Below, piece by piece: positions 15,710 through 25,737 of a stretch of 64,000 nucleotides of DNA. The translations under genes were made by a program, and so were the position numbers. The first letter of the stretch is position 1; every line of letters begins with the position of its first letter. The DNA is taken from IMG/VR virus record IMGVR_UViG_3300030108_006260, positions 140,605-204,604 of that record; one strand, 5' to 3'. The DNA comes from a virus. The notes beneath the pieces were generated by a model. It was not told the origin of the DNA. It was given only the letters and a program-made list of their open reading frames with translations, and did not search any database.

Positions 15710-16713
15710 TAGTCTTCCTTAATGTCAGGTGTAGCGGTATCATCAAGATACTTTTGATACTGCTTTTGTTTTTTGTCGATGTCTCTTCGAGTTTTAGTAT
15801 TTAGAGAGGCACTCTCAACTACTACCTGTCCAAGCTCTTTCAAGAGAGAAGCAAAAGCAGTGCATGTAGTGTAAGATCCTGGAAATAGTCCTTCTTTAGA
15901 AGAGTTAGCAGCTGCGTTGAAAGACTGAGCTAGTTGATTTGCCTGCTGCGCTGCTCTTACTATAAGAGTAAAGGTTTCATCATCAGAAGATGCTAGGCTC
16001 TTTTTAAGAGTGTCTTTATATTTTTGTATAACAGAAGCAGCATCCTGAGGTATCTGGGAGTATTTCCTTACAAGTTCACTGTACTCTGTAGTGTTCGACA
16101 CCTGACCGGGGCTTTTACTTCGGGTCTTTCGGTCCAACTGTATCCTTGTTTGCTCCTGGTTTTTATCAGGTATCCTAGGAGACCCTCTAAGGGCATCGGC
16201 CAGAGCGTCTGTGTTTCCCTCCATCTCCTCGTCAAAGTCTGATGGATCTGACGTGTTGTCTAAGGAGGAACTAGTAGCTGCCATGGATACATCCACGGCT
16301 TTCCTTGAAGCAGCAAGTACTGTGTTGTACACTATTTTGAATAAGCGAATAGCTTCAAGAGATGCTTTTTTCTGCTCTTCTTTTAACTTGTGCTTCTTTT
16401 TTAGAAGAAACATAGGGCGATGAATAGTCCTCATGAAGAGTCTCTTATACCCCTTGTCAGTGTACCCCTTACTCATGGGGTACCTCTCTTTAATCCACTT
16501 ATCAAGTTCACTTTTCATCTCATTTTTATCTGGAGACGAGTTTATTAAGTCCGACGCCTTTCTATCAAAAGATGATAGGACTCTATTCAAAGACCTTGTG
16601 TTATTAATTACAGATCTTAGTGCACCCGAAGACTGAGGTATAGGCCCCATGAGAGATATGGCACCCTTAAGGGACTCAAAAATATCATTACCAATGTTCT
16701 TGACTTCTGACAT
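15709..16713 (-). CDS. Helical, lysine-rich protein of unknown function
   Basis: A 334-residue protein from the ATG at 16713. This start is preferred over a GTG five codons upstream because GGAGG sits eight bases before it and it overlaps the preceding stop as TAATG. Residues ~75-110 are very basic (LLKKKHKLKEEQKK). The middle is acidic and Ser-rich, and the remainder predicts long helices. There are no enzymatic motifs. With its coiled-coil neighbours it may be part of an internal virion or scaffold module. Confidence 0.65.
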   Translation of the reverse strand: MSEVKNIGNDIFESLKGAISLMGPIPQSSGALRSVINNTRSLNRVLSSFDRKASDLINSSPDKNEMKSELDKWIKERYPMSKGYTDKGYKRLFMRTIHRPMFLLKKKHKLKEEQKKASLEAIRLFKIVYNTVLAASRKAVDVSMAATSSSLDNTSDPSDFDEEMEGNTDALADALRGSPRIPDKNQEQTRIQLDRKTRSKSPGQVSNTTEYSELVRKYSQIPQDAASVIQKYKDTLKKSLASSDDETFTLIVRAAQQANQLAQSFNAAANSSKEGLFPGSYTTCTAFASLLKELGQVVVESASLNTKTRRDIDKKQKQYQKYLDDTATPDIKED

Positions 16714-17153
16714 TATAGAATCCTCCACCTATGTAGAACGCGGCTTGATGACTTTCCCAGTCTCACTCTTTCCGTGTGTACTACATTTAGGGCACGAATA
16801 AGAACCGAAGCAAGGTCGTCTTCTGCTTTTGGTTCGGGAAGAAGAAACCTAGAAGTGTCATCGATACGACGAGCACGTTGACGGGTATCGTCAATCTTTC
16901 CAACTGACTCCATGTACAATCCAGAATTTACAGGAGCACCAGGAACCTTTGCAGGAGGTAGCGTCTTCCTCTCTGCACGATCTACCTCGTCAGACAAAAA
17001 TTGTCGTACAAATTGCTTGGATTTCTTGCTAATTGTACGAACCTTCCTGAGTCGTTCGTTTATTTCACGGACTTGGCTTCGATGAAGTTCCTTGTTTTCT
17101 CTCTCCAAGTCTACTAGACCAGGGAAAGAAGATCTGTCGTTATCGTCTTTCAC
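16713..17153 (-). CDS. Basic coiled-coil hypothetical protein
   Basis: A 146-residue protein if started at the GTG at 17153, which overlaps the upstream stop as GTGA; an in-frame TTG at 17168 is the alternative. It is rich in Arg, Lys and Glu with a heptad-like stretch at its beginning (ERENKELHRSQVREINERL). No family was recognised. It lies within a run of helical proteins and is probably co-translated with them. Confidence 0.6.
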   Translation of the reverse strand: MKDDNDRSSFPGLVDLERENKELHRSQVREINERLRKVRTISKKSKQFVRQFLSDEVDRAERKTLPPAKVPGAPVNSGLYMESVGKIDDTRQRARRIDDTSRFLLPEPKAEDDLASVLIRALNVVHTERVRLGKSSSRVLHRWRIL

Positions 17154-17446
17154 TTCCGAATATTCCAAATTCTCTCAGCAAGATTGTGAGTCTGATCTAT
17201 GGCGTCTATGACACTCTGTCCATAGTCCTTCAGGGTCTGATTTATCTCTTCTTCCCTCTTATTCTGTTTCTCATATATCTTCTCAAGAGTTGCCGCTTGA
17301 GAAGATAGTATATCCTGGATCTTCTCGTTAAGTTCTTCTATTCTCTCTTTGGACTGCTTCTTTTCATCTATATACATTTTTAAAAGAACAGCCGCCACTA
17401 TACCTATAGGACCGTTAGTAAGAAGAGATGTTATAAGGTCAGTCAT
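17150..17446 (-). CDS. Small membrane-anchored coiled-coil protein, BhlA/UviB-like holin candidate
   Basis: A 98-residue protein with one N-terminal hydrophobic segment (about residues 5-24, LLTNGPIGIVAAVLLKMYI) followed by a long charged helix. This is the architecture of the BhlA/UviB holin-like family (single N-terminal membrane helix with a Gly-Pro near its start, then coiled coil). Without a search the family call is tentative. A membrane-tethered assembly protein is an equally simple reading. Confidence 0.5.
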   Translation of the reverse strand: MTDLITSLLTNGPIGIVAAVLLKMYIDEKKQSKERIEELNEKIQDILSSQAATLEKIYEKQNKREEEINQTLKDYGQSVIDAIDQTHNLAERIWNIRK

Positions 17447-19576
17447 TTAAGACTTACCAGAGGAAAGAGATGATATTCCTTCATTAGACCTTAGAGCTAA
17501 GTCTAGTGTATCGTCTATAGAAAGAAACAAATATCCAAAAGCTTGTATAGTTAGAGGAAGGGAGGGGTATTTATTTTTAGCCTTGTACGACGTCTGAATA
17601 AGCTTATTTGCCAGTTTTGCTATCCTATCCGAGTGCCGCAGTAACTCCCTCTCTAGGTCTGCGTCGTCAGGTATAAGAGCAAGGTGCGAAAGAAGACGGG
17701 GCTTCAAGTCCTCCATTAACCTAACAGCCTGCTCATAATCAGATTTATTGGGACGGGATGCTTGTTCTTGTCCCGCCATAGCACCTCCAGAAGGAAGTGC
17801 TTCGAGGCCGTCGCGTATTACATCCCTTTGCTTTCCTATAAGGTCCGCTTGTTGTTGCATTTCCTGCATAGCTCTTTCTATTCTAGCTACTTCATTAGGG
17901 TCATTACCCCTTTTAGCTTCTTCCAAAAGAGAATCTGCACGATCCAGTTGCTGCCTCAGGTCTAGTTCGACACGGGAAAGATGCTGGAGGTGCTTACGAG
18001 CATCTTCGAGAGGTTTACCGAAATCTCTTCTAGGACCTTTGTCTTCCGTCTTGAACTTCTGCTTATCAACAAGGTCGGAGGCACGATCATAGATGTCCTT
18101 GCCTTTATCCCATACCTTTCGTGCAGTATCATGCGTGTCCTTAGCAAAGTTCTTAATCGAGTTTCCTACTTGCCGAGACTTGTCCATAATTTCTTTGAAG
18201 GATAGAGCCTCTTTTATGTGACCCGCTTCGAGGAGATCAATGTAGATGTAAGAAGCCTCCTTAGACTGACTGGACACGGCCGCTAACATAGATTTAGCAA
18301 TAATTTCATAGAGAAAAGGAACTAGTATGATAGATGTTCTATGCATGTCGTTCCTAGAATATTTATCTGCCAGAGAACGCATACTGTCTGCCCTCTTAGC
18401 TATACCCTCGCTGGCTATCCTTATGGCCTTGTCAACGGATTTATCAACGGGGATGTCAGGAGCAATAAAGTCTGTAACAAACCCTCGCAGGGCAGGCTCC
18501 GCTCCCTGCAAAAAGAGCTGCATGTCCTTTGACTTTTCCTTTATATTGTCTGACTTGGATCGTATGTCAGTCTTTTCGTCTTTCTCTATAAGATCCTCTG
18601 AATCTTTTGACACATCTTCAAAAGAAGGCATGTCATACACCTCTTCGATCTCACGAAGGGACTCCTCTACTTTTTTGCTCTTAAGAGTGTTCTCTTTTTT
18701 AAGAATCTTTCTGACAAGTGTTTTCATTTGCTTGTTTAGAATGAAAACCTCTACATTCAAAGAGTCAGACTTCATATCAAGCTCGTTGAATGATCGTAGT
18801 CTCCCTCCAAGGAGAGACTTCTCCTGGTCTCTTCTTATCCTGGACAACTGGTTTAGGTAGTTTTGGAGCTTTCTGTCCTTCTCAGCTAGCTCTTTCCGCA
18901 GAGATCCGATGTCCCTAATTATTTTTGTCCGCTCGTTTATTCTCTCTAGGAGGAGTTCATCATCCTCAGGGCCAGAAGTTAGGGTTGCTGTCTCGTTTAT
19001 CTCTTGCAGCTCCTCAAGGAGAGCATCTTCGTGTGAAACAATAGAAGAAATCATTTTGTTTTGAGCACGAATTTGATCTTCGATTAGAGTAAGATTACGC
19101 TCTGTCTCTTCTCTCAGGTCCTCAAAGTGCTCAATACGACGGTGAGAAATGTCGGACCCGTCGTTTTCTTCTTCCATAGATTCGATCCTGTCATAAAGGG
19201 AATCTATGAACTCTTGAGTTGCCTTTTGTTTCTTGTTAAGAAGGTCCAGTCTCTTCTTAGCCTTATCAAGCTCCTTCTGAACAGCAGCATCGTGCTTGTC
19301 TAGAAGATATTCTCTCTTATCGTCAGACTTCTTCTTATTTTCAAAGGTAAAGTCTGATTTGAGAATGTCTCGGGCCTCTTCTGGCCCCATCTTTGAAATG
19401 AAGTCGTCGGGCCATCCGAGCAGAGACAGGTTCTTTTTATCCTCTTCGGATAGGAAGGAAGACTCCGCAGAAACAGATCGGGGCCCTCTTAAAGACGCAA
19501 GGACACGTCGCCTCTTTTTGTGTAAGGCCGACATGTCTCGGTTCAGAGAGGTAGGAAAAAAGGTACTTCTTGCCAT
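17447..19576 (-). CDS. Large coiled-coil protein, possible internal or tape-measure-like virion protein
   Basis: A 709-residue highly charged protein. Residues ~90-330 are almost continuous heptads (KKRLDLLNKKQKATQEFIDS; EITERTKI-type repeats), residues ~350-470 are a less charged helical domain, and residues ~520-620 are another coiled coil with a Gln/Met-rich segment. There are no ATP-binding motifs, so it is not an SMC/SbcC ATPase. It is too short to be an obvious tape measure for a long tail but may serve as a rod, internal or scaffolding protein. It lies between virion proteins and overlaps neither. Confidence 0.6.
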   Translation of the reverse strand: MARSTFFPTSLNRDMSALHKKRRRVLASLRGPRSVSAESSFLSEEDKKNLSLLGWPDDFISKMGPEEARDILKSDFTFENKKKSDDKREYLLDKHDAAVQKELDKAKKRLDLLNKKQKATQEFIDSLYDRIESMEEENDGSDISHRRIEHFEDLREETERNLTLIEDQIRAQNKMISSIVSHEDALLEELQEINETATLTSGPEDDELLLERINERTKIIRDIGSLRKELAEKDRKLQNYLNQLSRIRRDQEKSLLGGRLRSFNELDMKSDSLNVEVFILNKQMKTLVRKILKKENTLKSKKVEESLREIEEVYDMPSFEDVSKDSEDLIEKDEKTDIRSKSDNIKEKSKDMQLFLQGAEPALRGFVTDFIAPDIPVDKSVDKAIRIASEGIAKRADSMRSLADKYSRNDMHRTSIILVPFLYEIIAKSMLAAVSSQSKEASYIYIDLLEAGHIKEALSFKEIMDKSRQVGNSIKNFAKDTHDTARKVWDKGKDIYDRASDLVDKQKFKTEDKGPRRDFGKPLEDARKHLQHLSRVELDLRQQLDRADSLLEEAKRGNDPNEVARIERAMQEMQQQADLIGKQRDVIRDGLEALPSGGAMAGQEQASRPNKSDYEQAVRLMEDLKPRLLSHLALIPDDADLERELLRHSDRIAKLANKLIQTSYKAKNKYPSLPLTIQAFGYLFLSIDDTLDLALRSNEGISSLSSGKS

Positions 19577-19578
19577 GA

Positions 19579-20643
19579 TTACCTAGATAAGCTACCGTCC
19601 CAGTCAATGGCAATGCCTCCTCCTAAACTTAGTAAAAGACGTCCATTATCAACAAAACTACGGTAGGGAATAAGTGGTGAAATGTATCTATAGCCACGAA
19701 GGTATCCGCGATCATCCTCTTCGAATCCTGCATCCTCTGTACCTAGTGGAATTCTAGCTGAGTCCCTACGGATGTCGAAAACACTATCAGGAAGAGCGGT
19801 AAACATATTTTGCTGGGATGAATCTCCGTATGTGACAGCAGAGTATGTAAGTGCGTTGCTCAGGGACTGGTCCAGAGCGTCTACGGAAGCAAGAGCCCCA
19901 GTAGGAGACAGTGCAGGGCTTCCTCCGAACGAGACAACGAACCTGTCATCATTTGCGGGGCGGCGTGGCTCTCCTGCTCCAAGATATCCTATTTCAAATA
20001 CTCCCGTAGCTGCTGTGTTCTGAGTGAATAATCTAACGTTAGTGTCATCTATTAGCGCGTACCAAGTCTGTGTCGTATCTGCCGACACACTGCGGGCAGG
20101 AAGAACAGGAAGAGTCCATCCAGCGGACCATCCACCCTGAGGTGAGACCTCAAAGTCAATGCGGTCAGTGATTCCACCCGTAACAAATATCCTGGCCTGC
20201 CAAAGAGGTGATGCAGACCCTGACAATCCCTGAACAACGTACTCGCTGGCTCCAGCACTATTAAGTGAGGGATCTACTACTCTAAACGATATGTTTATGT
20301 CATCAACAAAGCTAGCACCGTAGAGTCCTCCCTCTACCACCACTTCGTCAGCAGATGGGACACCTATAATTCTGTACACGCCATTATTTGAAAATTCCGA
20401 CCCGTAAACCGTAAGCCACATTCCTACATGAGCAGGAAGAAATGGACTGGCACCTGACCTGATGCGGTTAGGCTGTGTAGAGGTAGCTTCACCATCATTG
20501 CCAGAAGCTAGGGGTGCTTCAAAAACACCTAGCGGTGTTGCCTCTACACTTGACCACCCTTGAGAGTAAACTAGTACCTCACGAAGTAGGAGGTGAAACT
20601 CCCTCGCAGGTACATTAAATCTTTTCATAATTTTAGTGGGCAT
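19579..20643 (-). CDS. Virion protein, paralogue of 14564-15709
   Basis: A 354-residue protein. The segment PLWQARIFVTGGITDRIDFE followed by GGWSAGWTLPVLPARS corresponds to the same block in the gene at 14564-15709. The C-terminus ends with a Gly-rich hydrophobic strand (RLLLSLGGGIAIDW). It follows the 1,693-residue virion protein by three bases, so it is expected in the same particle substructure, probably the baseplate-fibre junction. Confidence 0.65.
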   Translation of the reverse strand: MPTKIMKRFNVPAREFHLLLREVLVYSQGWSSVEATPLGVFEAPLASGNDGEATSTQPNRIRSGASPFLPAHVGMWLTVYGSEFSNNGVYRIIGVPSADEVVVEGGLYGASFVDDINISFRVVDPSLNSAGASEYVVQGLSGSASPLWQARIFVTGGITDRIDFEVSPQGGWSAGWTLPVLPARSVSADTTQTWYALIDDTNVRLFTQNTAATGVFEIGYLGAGEPRRPANDDRFVVSFGGSPALSPTGALASVDALDQSLSNALTYSAVTYGDSSQQNMFTALPDSVFDIRRDSARIPLGTEDAGFEEDDRGYLRGYRYISPLIPYRSFVDNGRLLLSLGGGIAIDWDGSLSR

Positions 20644-20646
20644 TAA

Positions 20647-23600
20647 TCAAGAATCTTTCGTGTACAACGGCCTACCTACAGGGTAGAATGCATCAATTGC
20701 AGCTTCTCTTCCCGTCCTGACTCTCAATATTGAAGACCTGTCAGCTGAGGAGGAGTTTAGTATGGAATGACTCACAACAAGAGAGATAAGACCGCTTGGG
20801 TCCTTTATTAGGTACGTAAATGAAGCACCAACAAAAAGGGAATCTGATAGAGAAGAAGAGGTAGTGTCGGGGGAATGTGCCCCGTACACTTCTTGTGTTG
20901 ATGATGCAAAGGAGGAAGGTAGAGTACGAGATCTAGGACTGTCTGCAAAAGGCCATGAGATGTAAACTCCTAGCCTATCAAGGACAGAAAGGCTATCCTG
21001 TGCTTCTAAGTCGGACAGTGGAACATAGTACAAGAAAGATCCCAAAGAGGAAGAAGCACTTGCTACACCGAGGTCTAGAGAGTACCTAGATACTTTACCG
21101 CGAGGCACAGACCCATAGGAAGAATCTCCGTTTGCGAAAAATGAAGATTCAAGAGTAGCAAAATCAGGTGCAGACCACGGGTTAGAAAGAACCGCCCCTG
21201 TATGTAGGAGAGACCCAGCTCCTTGTCCTTCGTATTCAGTCCTAACTAATCTGGAATACTTTCGTCTAGACGAGTTAGAAGAAGGAACAGAAGGATCTCT
21301 ATAATAGACAGTTACAGTGTATACGAAGTGTTCTGCTCCAGGCGTGAGGCTTCGTATACGTAAAACATAGTTGTTAGAAGACTGCTTTAGAGCACCTACA
21401 CCATCAAATTCATATACCCTTACTTCTTCATCTGAAGAACTAGTAGATATTGTAGCTGTTGCTACAGTAGAGGAGGAGGGAGGATTTATGTTAAGAAGGT
21501 CTAGCTCGAACGAAGCAGAAGTAGCAGTACCTACTCGTACAGTTACTCCATTTATGTATGCACCATCAGGGACTATAAGAGGATAATAAGCGTATCTGTC
21601 TGCTACGCTAGGTGCACGCCATGCACCTAGCGAGTACTCCATACCTACAAGAGCACCCACATCGTCACCCCGTGCTTCCTCTGGGTGGATGACCCGCGAC
21701 ACAGTAGCAGGTCGATCAAATAGAAGGGTGTTTTCCACGAGGGTCTCTGCTTCCGAGACACCGTAGACTGATCCCCCTGTAGGTAGCCTTCGAGTCAGGG
21801 CCCCTATAGAGCGAGTTCCTGCATCATGAGTGGAAGAAGACTCAAGAACTGCACTACCATGAGAGTTTCTTAGCTGAAGAAGGTCCTGACCCCGACTGGC
21901 GGGAGATCCTGTATCTTGAGCAAGTACTACTTCTCCTCTAAAATCCCATGACAAGGATCTAGGAGATATCCAGGGCATGTTAGTTCCCATGGTGTGAACG
22001 TCAACGTCACCTACCTTAAGAACAGTACCAGTAGTCTTATCCTGGAGTGGATAAGCGTCTGCTAGTCCCTGGTATGGGGTCATGTCGTAGTAAACGGTCA
22101 GAGACTGGGCTGCGGTAAGAGGAACGCGACAAGGAGATACCAAAAGTACCTCGAAATCAAATCCAGGATAACCAGAGTAGTCAAAAGAGGCAAAGGCACT
22201 ATACCCCGAAGTATACAAGGGGTCCGAGAGGGCGTCTTTGACACCTACAGTAATAGTGTTAACTCCTCCAATGTTTGTATTGTCTCGAAGGCCAGGGTCA
22301 GTCCATAAGCGCCACTGAGGTGACGAGGTGGTTACGTTACGAGCGTAAGCCATTAGCTCAGACCCTCCCCAAGAAAGAGAAGAAATTTCTGACCCGTTAC
22401 TTGTTCCGAGGAAGAACCCAGAATAACCAGAATCTCTAACAGGCACCAAGAAGTTCCTGCTAGGAAGCGCAGTAGGATTTCGAGTGGGCTGTACTTGTGA
22501 TGCTCCGGAACTTCCTCCTACAAAAGTAGGACGAATGGCGGAGGTAGACCATGAATACAGGCCCCGTACACCCCTATTGAATGGACTTACTATAGCCCAC
22601 CTGTTTATAAGGTCACCATCGAATGCTACAGTGAAAGTAACAGGAGTAGCAACCGATCCAGGATCGAAACTTACTACTATTTGCTCGAATCCCTGAGCCA
22701 ACCCAGCAGCATTTTGAAGATCAACATAAGTTATCTTGGGAGATCCGGAAGGGAGGGCTAAAGAAGAACCCTGTATGGACACATCAAGAATACCATACAT
22801 ACGTAACTGAGAAGCTACGGAAGCATACTTGTTACCTGCCCCTCCCAAAGCAGCAAATAGGTCCGCTTGAGTAATAGTAATCTGATCACCTACAGGAGAC
22901 GCAGTTACCTGAGCAACAAGAGGTGAAGAGTCAACCTCAACGGTAGATACACCGTTAAAGAAGTCTATGCGGTGTACGTTGTCCGCTACTTCGAACATAC
23001 CACCGTTGTTAGAGTAGGTTGGGCCCCTACCACGAGAAGGACGTCGTGCCCATACCTGAACATGAACGACTCCAGCAGAAGAGGCTCCAGCAGGAAGTGG
23101 TATGGCAATACCACCAGATGCCGCCGATGCAAGATTACCCTCAGCATCAAAAGAAATAGACCCTGGACTGAAGGCGGCTGCATACGGGATATCGGTTGCG
23201 GTGTTCGTTCCTACTGTGTGAGTAATAACTTGCACGCCACCAGGCCCTAACAAAGTATTTGTTCTATCGTTATCCAGATTTAGAACATACCCAGGAGGAG
23301 CATTTATAGTAAGGAACCCCTCGGTAGGAGTACCAGACCAGGTGAATGTAGGGGTAGAGCTTCCATCTGTAACTGCTACACCACTGTTCCAGACTGGAAA
23401 AGTAGCAGATAGTAGTACTGCCTCATCAGAGTCTCCCCAAAATGTCACAGACCCGTTTGGTGCCCCTGGTATAGTGAAAGTGCCTGCTGCGGGGGCCGAT
23501 GCTACCCTGTCTACCTGTAGGTATTGTGTTCCTGCGACATCACTGGAAAGGGAGGACTCTCGCATCCTAGTTCTTAAGTCTCCACGGTACAAAAGGTCTC

Positions 23601-25728
23601 TGCTCTCTTCTAGAATTGAAGATGCTTCTTCCTTAGAAGTGAGGGTGTGACGTATGTCAAGTACCTCTTTCTGTGCGGGATTTGAGGAAGAGGTAATACC
23701 GTCTGGGCGTCCTGATGACCCATTCTGGAAAGACGGAGGACTGGCTGCCCAAGTCTGTGTGTTCCTTCTGTGAACTAGAGAAACAGGTATAGCGTACACA
23801 ACACCTGTAAGACTAGGATCCTCCCCTCCTGCGTCCTCGTGGGGAAGCGTAGCTCGTTCCCATAACCCAGGATCTTCTGAAGAAAGAGTGTATCCTGCCG
23901 CAGTCATGGCGTCAGATGTGTCCATGGCAGATCCGACAGAAAAAGTGCGAACCCTTCCTAGCCACTGGGCAGATCTTAGGCCCATTCTGTTGTATCTAAT
24001 AAGCTCGGAAGGTCCCCTGAACTGAGGATTGCCGTGTGGATGAATTGTCTTTTCTACTTCTACCACCACCAAGTCACGACGGCTACCCGTAGCTGGAGCA
24101 GAAGGGAGAACCACAGAAATAGGGTTCTCAGTCCTTAAATCACTTCCTTTTACCCGTACAACACACGGAGAAAGAGTAATGCCACCGGCCGAGGGCACTA
24201 GCGGAGAAAAGGTGCTCTTGTAGAATCCGGAAGGACCCTTAGAAGAAGAAATAGAGGTAGAAAGAGAGGACTGCTCGCCTCCTACAGTGGACATCTCCTG
24301 AATACCCGCACCTAGCTCTGCTCTAGGCGCAACGTCAAAAACATACCTGTCGTTGTTGTCGTCCGACCTTGTTGATAGCACGTAAGAAGAAGGTCCAGTC
24401 TCACTTAGTGTGCGTCTAATAAGAATGAGGGGGATGGCCCAGCTTACCCCGTCAACAGAAGTTACAGAAGAAGCAGACCACAACCTCTGATCATTCTGGG
24501 AAGCAGATGTACCAAAGGGATTACCGTCAATATTAGTGACAGAGGGGGCTGCTAGTAGGATGTTGTTCAGTGAGTTCGAAGATACACCCGACTGTACCCC
24601 TATCTGCCACCTAGTGGCTACAAAAGACGAGTCGTATGCCTCGATAGATCCAAACCCTATATTTGGAGAGGTAAACTGCTCTAAAAGCTGTTCCAAGTTT
24701 GCTCGAAGCTGGGAATACGTAGAGGTCCCGCCTACGGTAGGATCATTAGGAAACGATTCGGAAGAAACAGAGCCAGGGATAACCTCTCGCCACACCTCCA
24801 AGTACACAACGTCATATCTACCTGCTGTAGGAGCAGACAGTGATACTTCAGTATAGGGGGTCTTGACAAGGTGACCGTTAACTATCGAGTGAAGAGGCCC
24901 TAGGTCTATACGATCTGCGGTAGTTGATTGTACTACAATAGGAAGAGAAGAATCAGGTCCTCTGTGCGAGAACCCTCCTGCGAAACCGTACCCTCCCTGA
25001 AGGAAAGAGTCGTTGTTGGTAGATCCTATGATACCAGATCCGTTTAGTGCCCTACTTTGAATGGACGAGCTTTGCTGTGATACCTCCACTGCACTTGCTA
25101 AATCTGTAGCCCCTCCTACTGCGTTCCATGTTTCAGAAGAGGAATCCCACGCGTAAGGAGTGAGAGTGTCTAGTACTATACGTACGTCACCGTCCCTATT
25201 TCCTAGGTTGGGACCTGATGCAGAGATGGAGGGAAGGGACGCAAAATCTGCTACAGGAGACCTCCATCCGGACTTTCCTGCTTTCTCTGCCCAGTCACCG
25301 ATGGAGTAGTCAATTACAACGCCAGGATCCTGAAGGGACGTGGCACCGAAAGGAACTTCAATTCTAGCAAATGCTACAAAATATTCCTTGCTTATAGACG
25401 TAAGAAAGGTAGTCTCAGGTACTACCTGGAGATTTGCGATAGAAGAAGTTAGAGATCTGTATTCTAGGTGAAGAATAAGGTAACTTACACGAGAGGGACC
25501 AGCAGCAGCAGGAGCAGGAACCGTACGTGTCTCATTAGAGTCAGATATGGCAACAATTCCATCGTACCCTGCGGCAACAAATGGAGCGATACCCATCGTA
25601 AGAGAAGTAGACGAAGGACTCAAATGTCCTCCATCGAAAATACCTCTATCAACAATTCTAGCAAACCTGCTGTTCAAATCAGCAGTGCTATCGGAGTTAC
25701 GGTAAATTAGTACGGGTTTAATTGCCAC
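20647..25728 (-). CDS. Giant tail/baseplate-associated virion protein
   Basis: A 1,693-residue protein starting with GTG (AAGG upstream), rich in Ser, Thr, Gly and Pro with few Cys. It contains blocks common in large phage baseplate or fibre proteins: SLTMGIAPFVAAGYDGIVAI near the N-terminus, a G-HLVKTPYTEVSL...GRYDVVYLEVWREV block near residue 280, and a related VVLPSAPATGSRRDLVVVEVEK block near 530. The last 600 residues are beta-rich. These repeated carbohydrate-module-like segments suggest a fibre-network scaffold at the baseplate. No hydrolase motif was noticed. Confidence 0.65.
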   Translation of the reverse strand: MAIKPVLIYRNSDSTADLNSRFARIVDRGIFDGGHLSPSSTSLTMGIAPFVAAGYDGIVAISDSNETRTVPAPAAAGPSRVSYLILHLEYRSLTSSIANLQVVPETTFLTSISKEYFVAFARIEVPFGATSLQDPGVVIDYSIGDWAEKAGKSGWRSPVADFASLPSISASGPNLGNRDGDVRIVLDTLTPYAWDSSSETWNAVGGATDLASAVEVSQQSSSIQSRALNGSGIIGSTNNDSFLQGGYGFAGGFSHRGPDSSLPIVVQSTTADRIDLGPLHSIVNGHLVKTPYTEVSLSAPTAGRYDVVYLEVWREVIPGSVSSESFPNDPTVGGTSTYSQLRANLEQLLEQFTSPNIGFGSIEAYDSSFVATRWQIGVQSGVSSNSLNNILLAAPSVTNIDGNPFGTSASQNDQRLWSASSVTSVDGVSWAIPLILIRRTLSETGPSSYVLSTRSDDNNDRYVFDVAPRAELGAGIQEMSTVGGEQSSLSTSISSSKGPSGFYKSTFSPLVPSAGGITLSPCVVRVKGSDLRTENPISVVLPSAPATGSRRDLVVVEVEKTIHPHGNPQFRGPSELIRYNRMGLRSAQWLGRVRTFSVGSAMDTSDAMTAAGYTLSSEDPGLWERATLPHEDAGGEDPSLTGVVYAIPVSLVHRRNTQTWAASPPSFQNGSSGRPDGITSSSNPAQKEVLDIRHTLTSKEEASSILEESRDLLYRGDLRTRMRESSLSSDVAGTQYLQVDRVASAPAAGTFTIPGAPNGSVTFWGDSDEAVLLSATFPVWNSGVAVTDGSSTPTFTWSGTPTEGFLTINAPPGYVLNLDNDRTNTLLGPGGVQVITHTVGTNTATDIPYAAAFSPGSISFDAEGNLASAASGGIAIPLPAGASSAGVVHVQVWARRPSRGRGPTYSNNGGMFEVADNVHRIDFFNGVSTVEVDSSPLVAQVTASPVGDQITITQADLFAALGGAGNKYASVASQLRMYGILDVSIQGSSLALPSGSPKITYVDLQNAAGLAQGFEQIVVSFDPGSVATPVTFTVAFDGDLINRWAIVSPFNRGVRGLYSWSTSAIRPTFVGGSSGASQVQPTRNPTALPSRNFLVPVRDSGYSGFFLGTSNGSEISSLSWGGSELMAYARNVTTSSPQWRLWTDPGLRDNTNIGGVNTITVGVKDALSDPLYTSGYSAFASFDYSGYPGFDFEVLLVSPCRVPLTAAQSLTVYYDMTPYQGLADAYPLQDKTTGTVLKVGDVDVHTMGTNMPWISPRSLSWDFRGEVVLAQDTGSPASRGQDLLQLRNSHGSAVLESSSTHDAGTRSIGALTRRLPTGGSVYGVSEAETLVENTLLFDRPATVSRVIHPEEARGDDVGALVGMEYSLGAWRAPSVADRYAYYPLIVPDGAYINGVTVRVGTATSASFELDLLNINPPSSSTVATATISTSSSDEEVRVYEFDGVGALKQSSNNYVLRIRSLTPGAEHFVYTVTVYYRDPSVPSSNSSRRKYSRLVRTEYEGQGAGSLLHTGAVLSNPWSAPDFATLESSFFANGDSSYGSVPRGKVSRYSLDLGVASASSSLGSFLYYVPLSDLEAQDSLSVLDRLGVYISWPFADSPRSRTLPSSFASSTQEVYGAHSPDTTSSSLSDSLFVGASFTYLIKDPSGLISLVVSHSILNSSSADRSSILRVRTGREAAIDAFYPVGRPLYTKDS

Positions 25729-25737
25729 GGGGCTGCC

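Noticed and set aside
17447-19576. SbcC/SMC-type ATPase
   Set aside because: Coiled coils are present but no Walker A, Walker B or signature motif.
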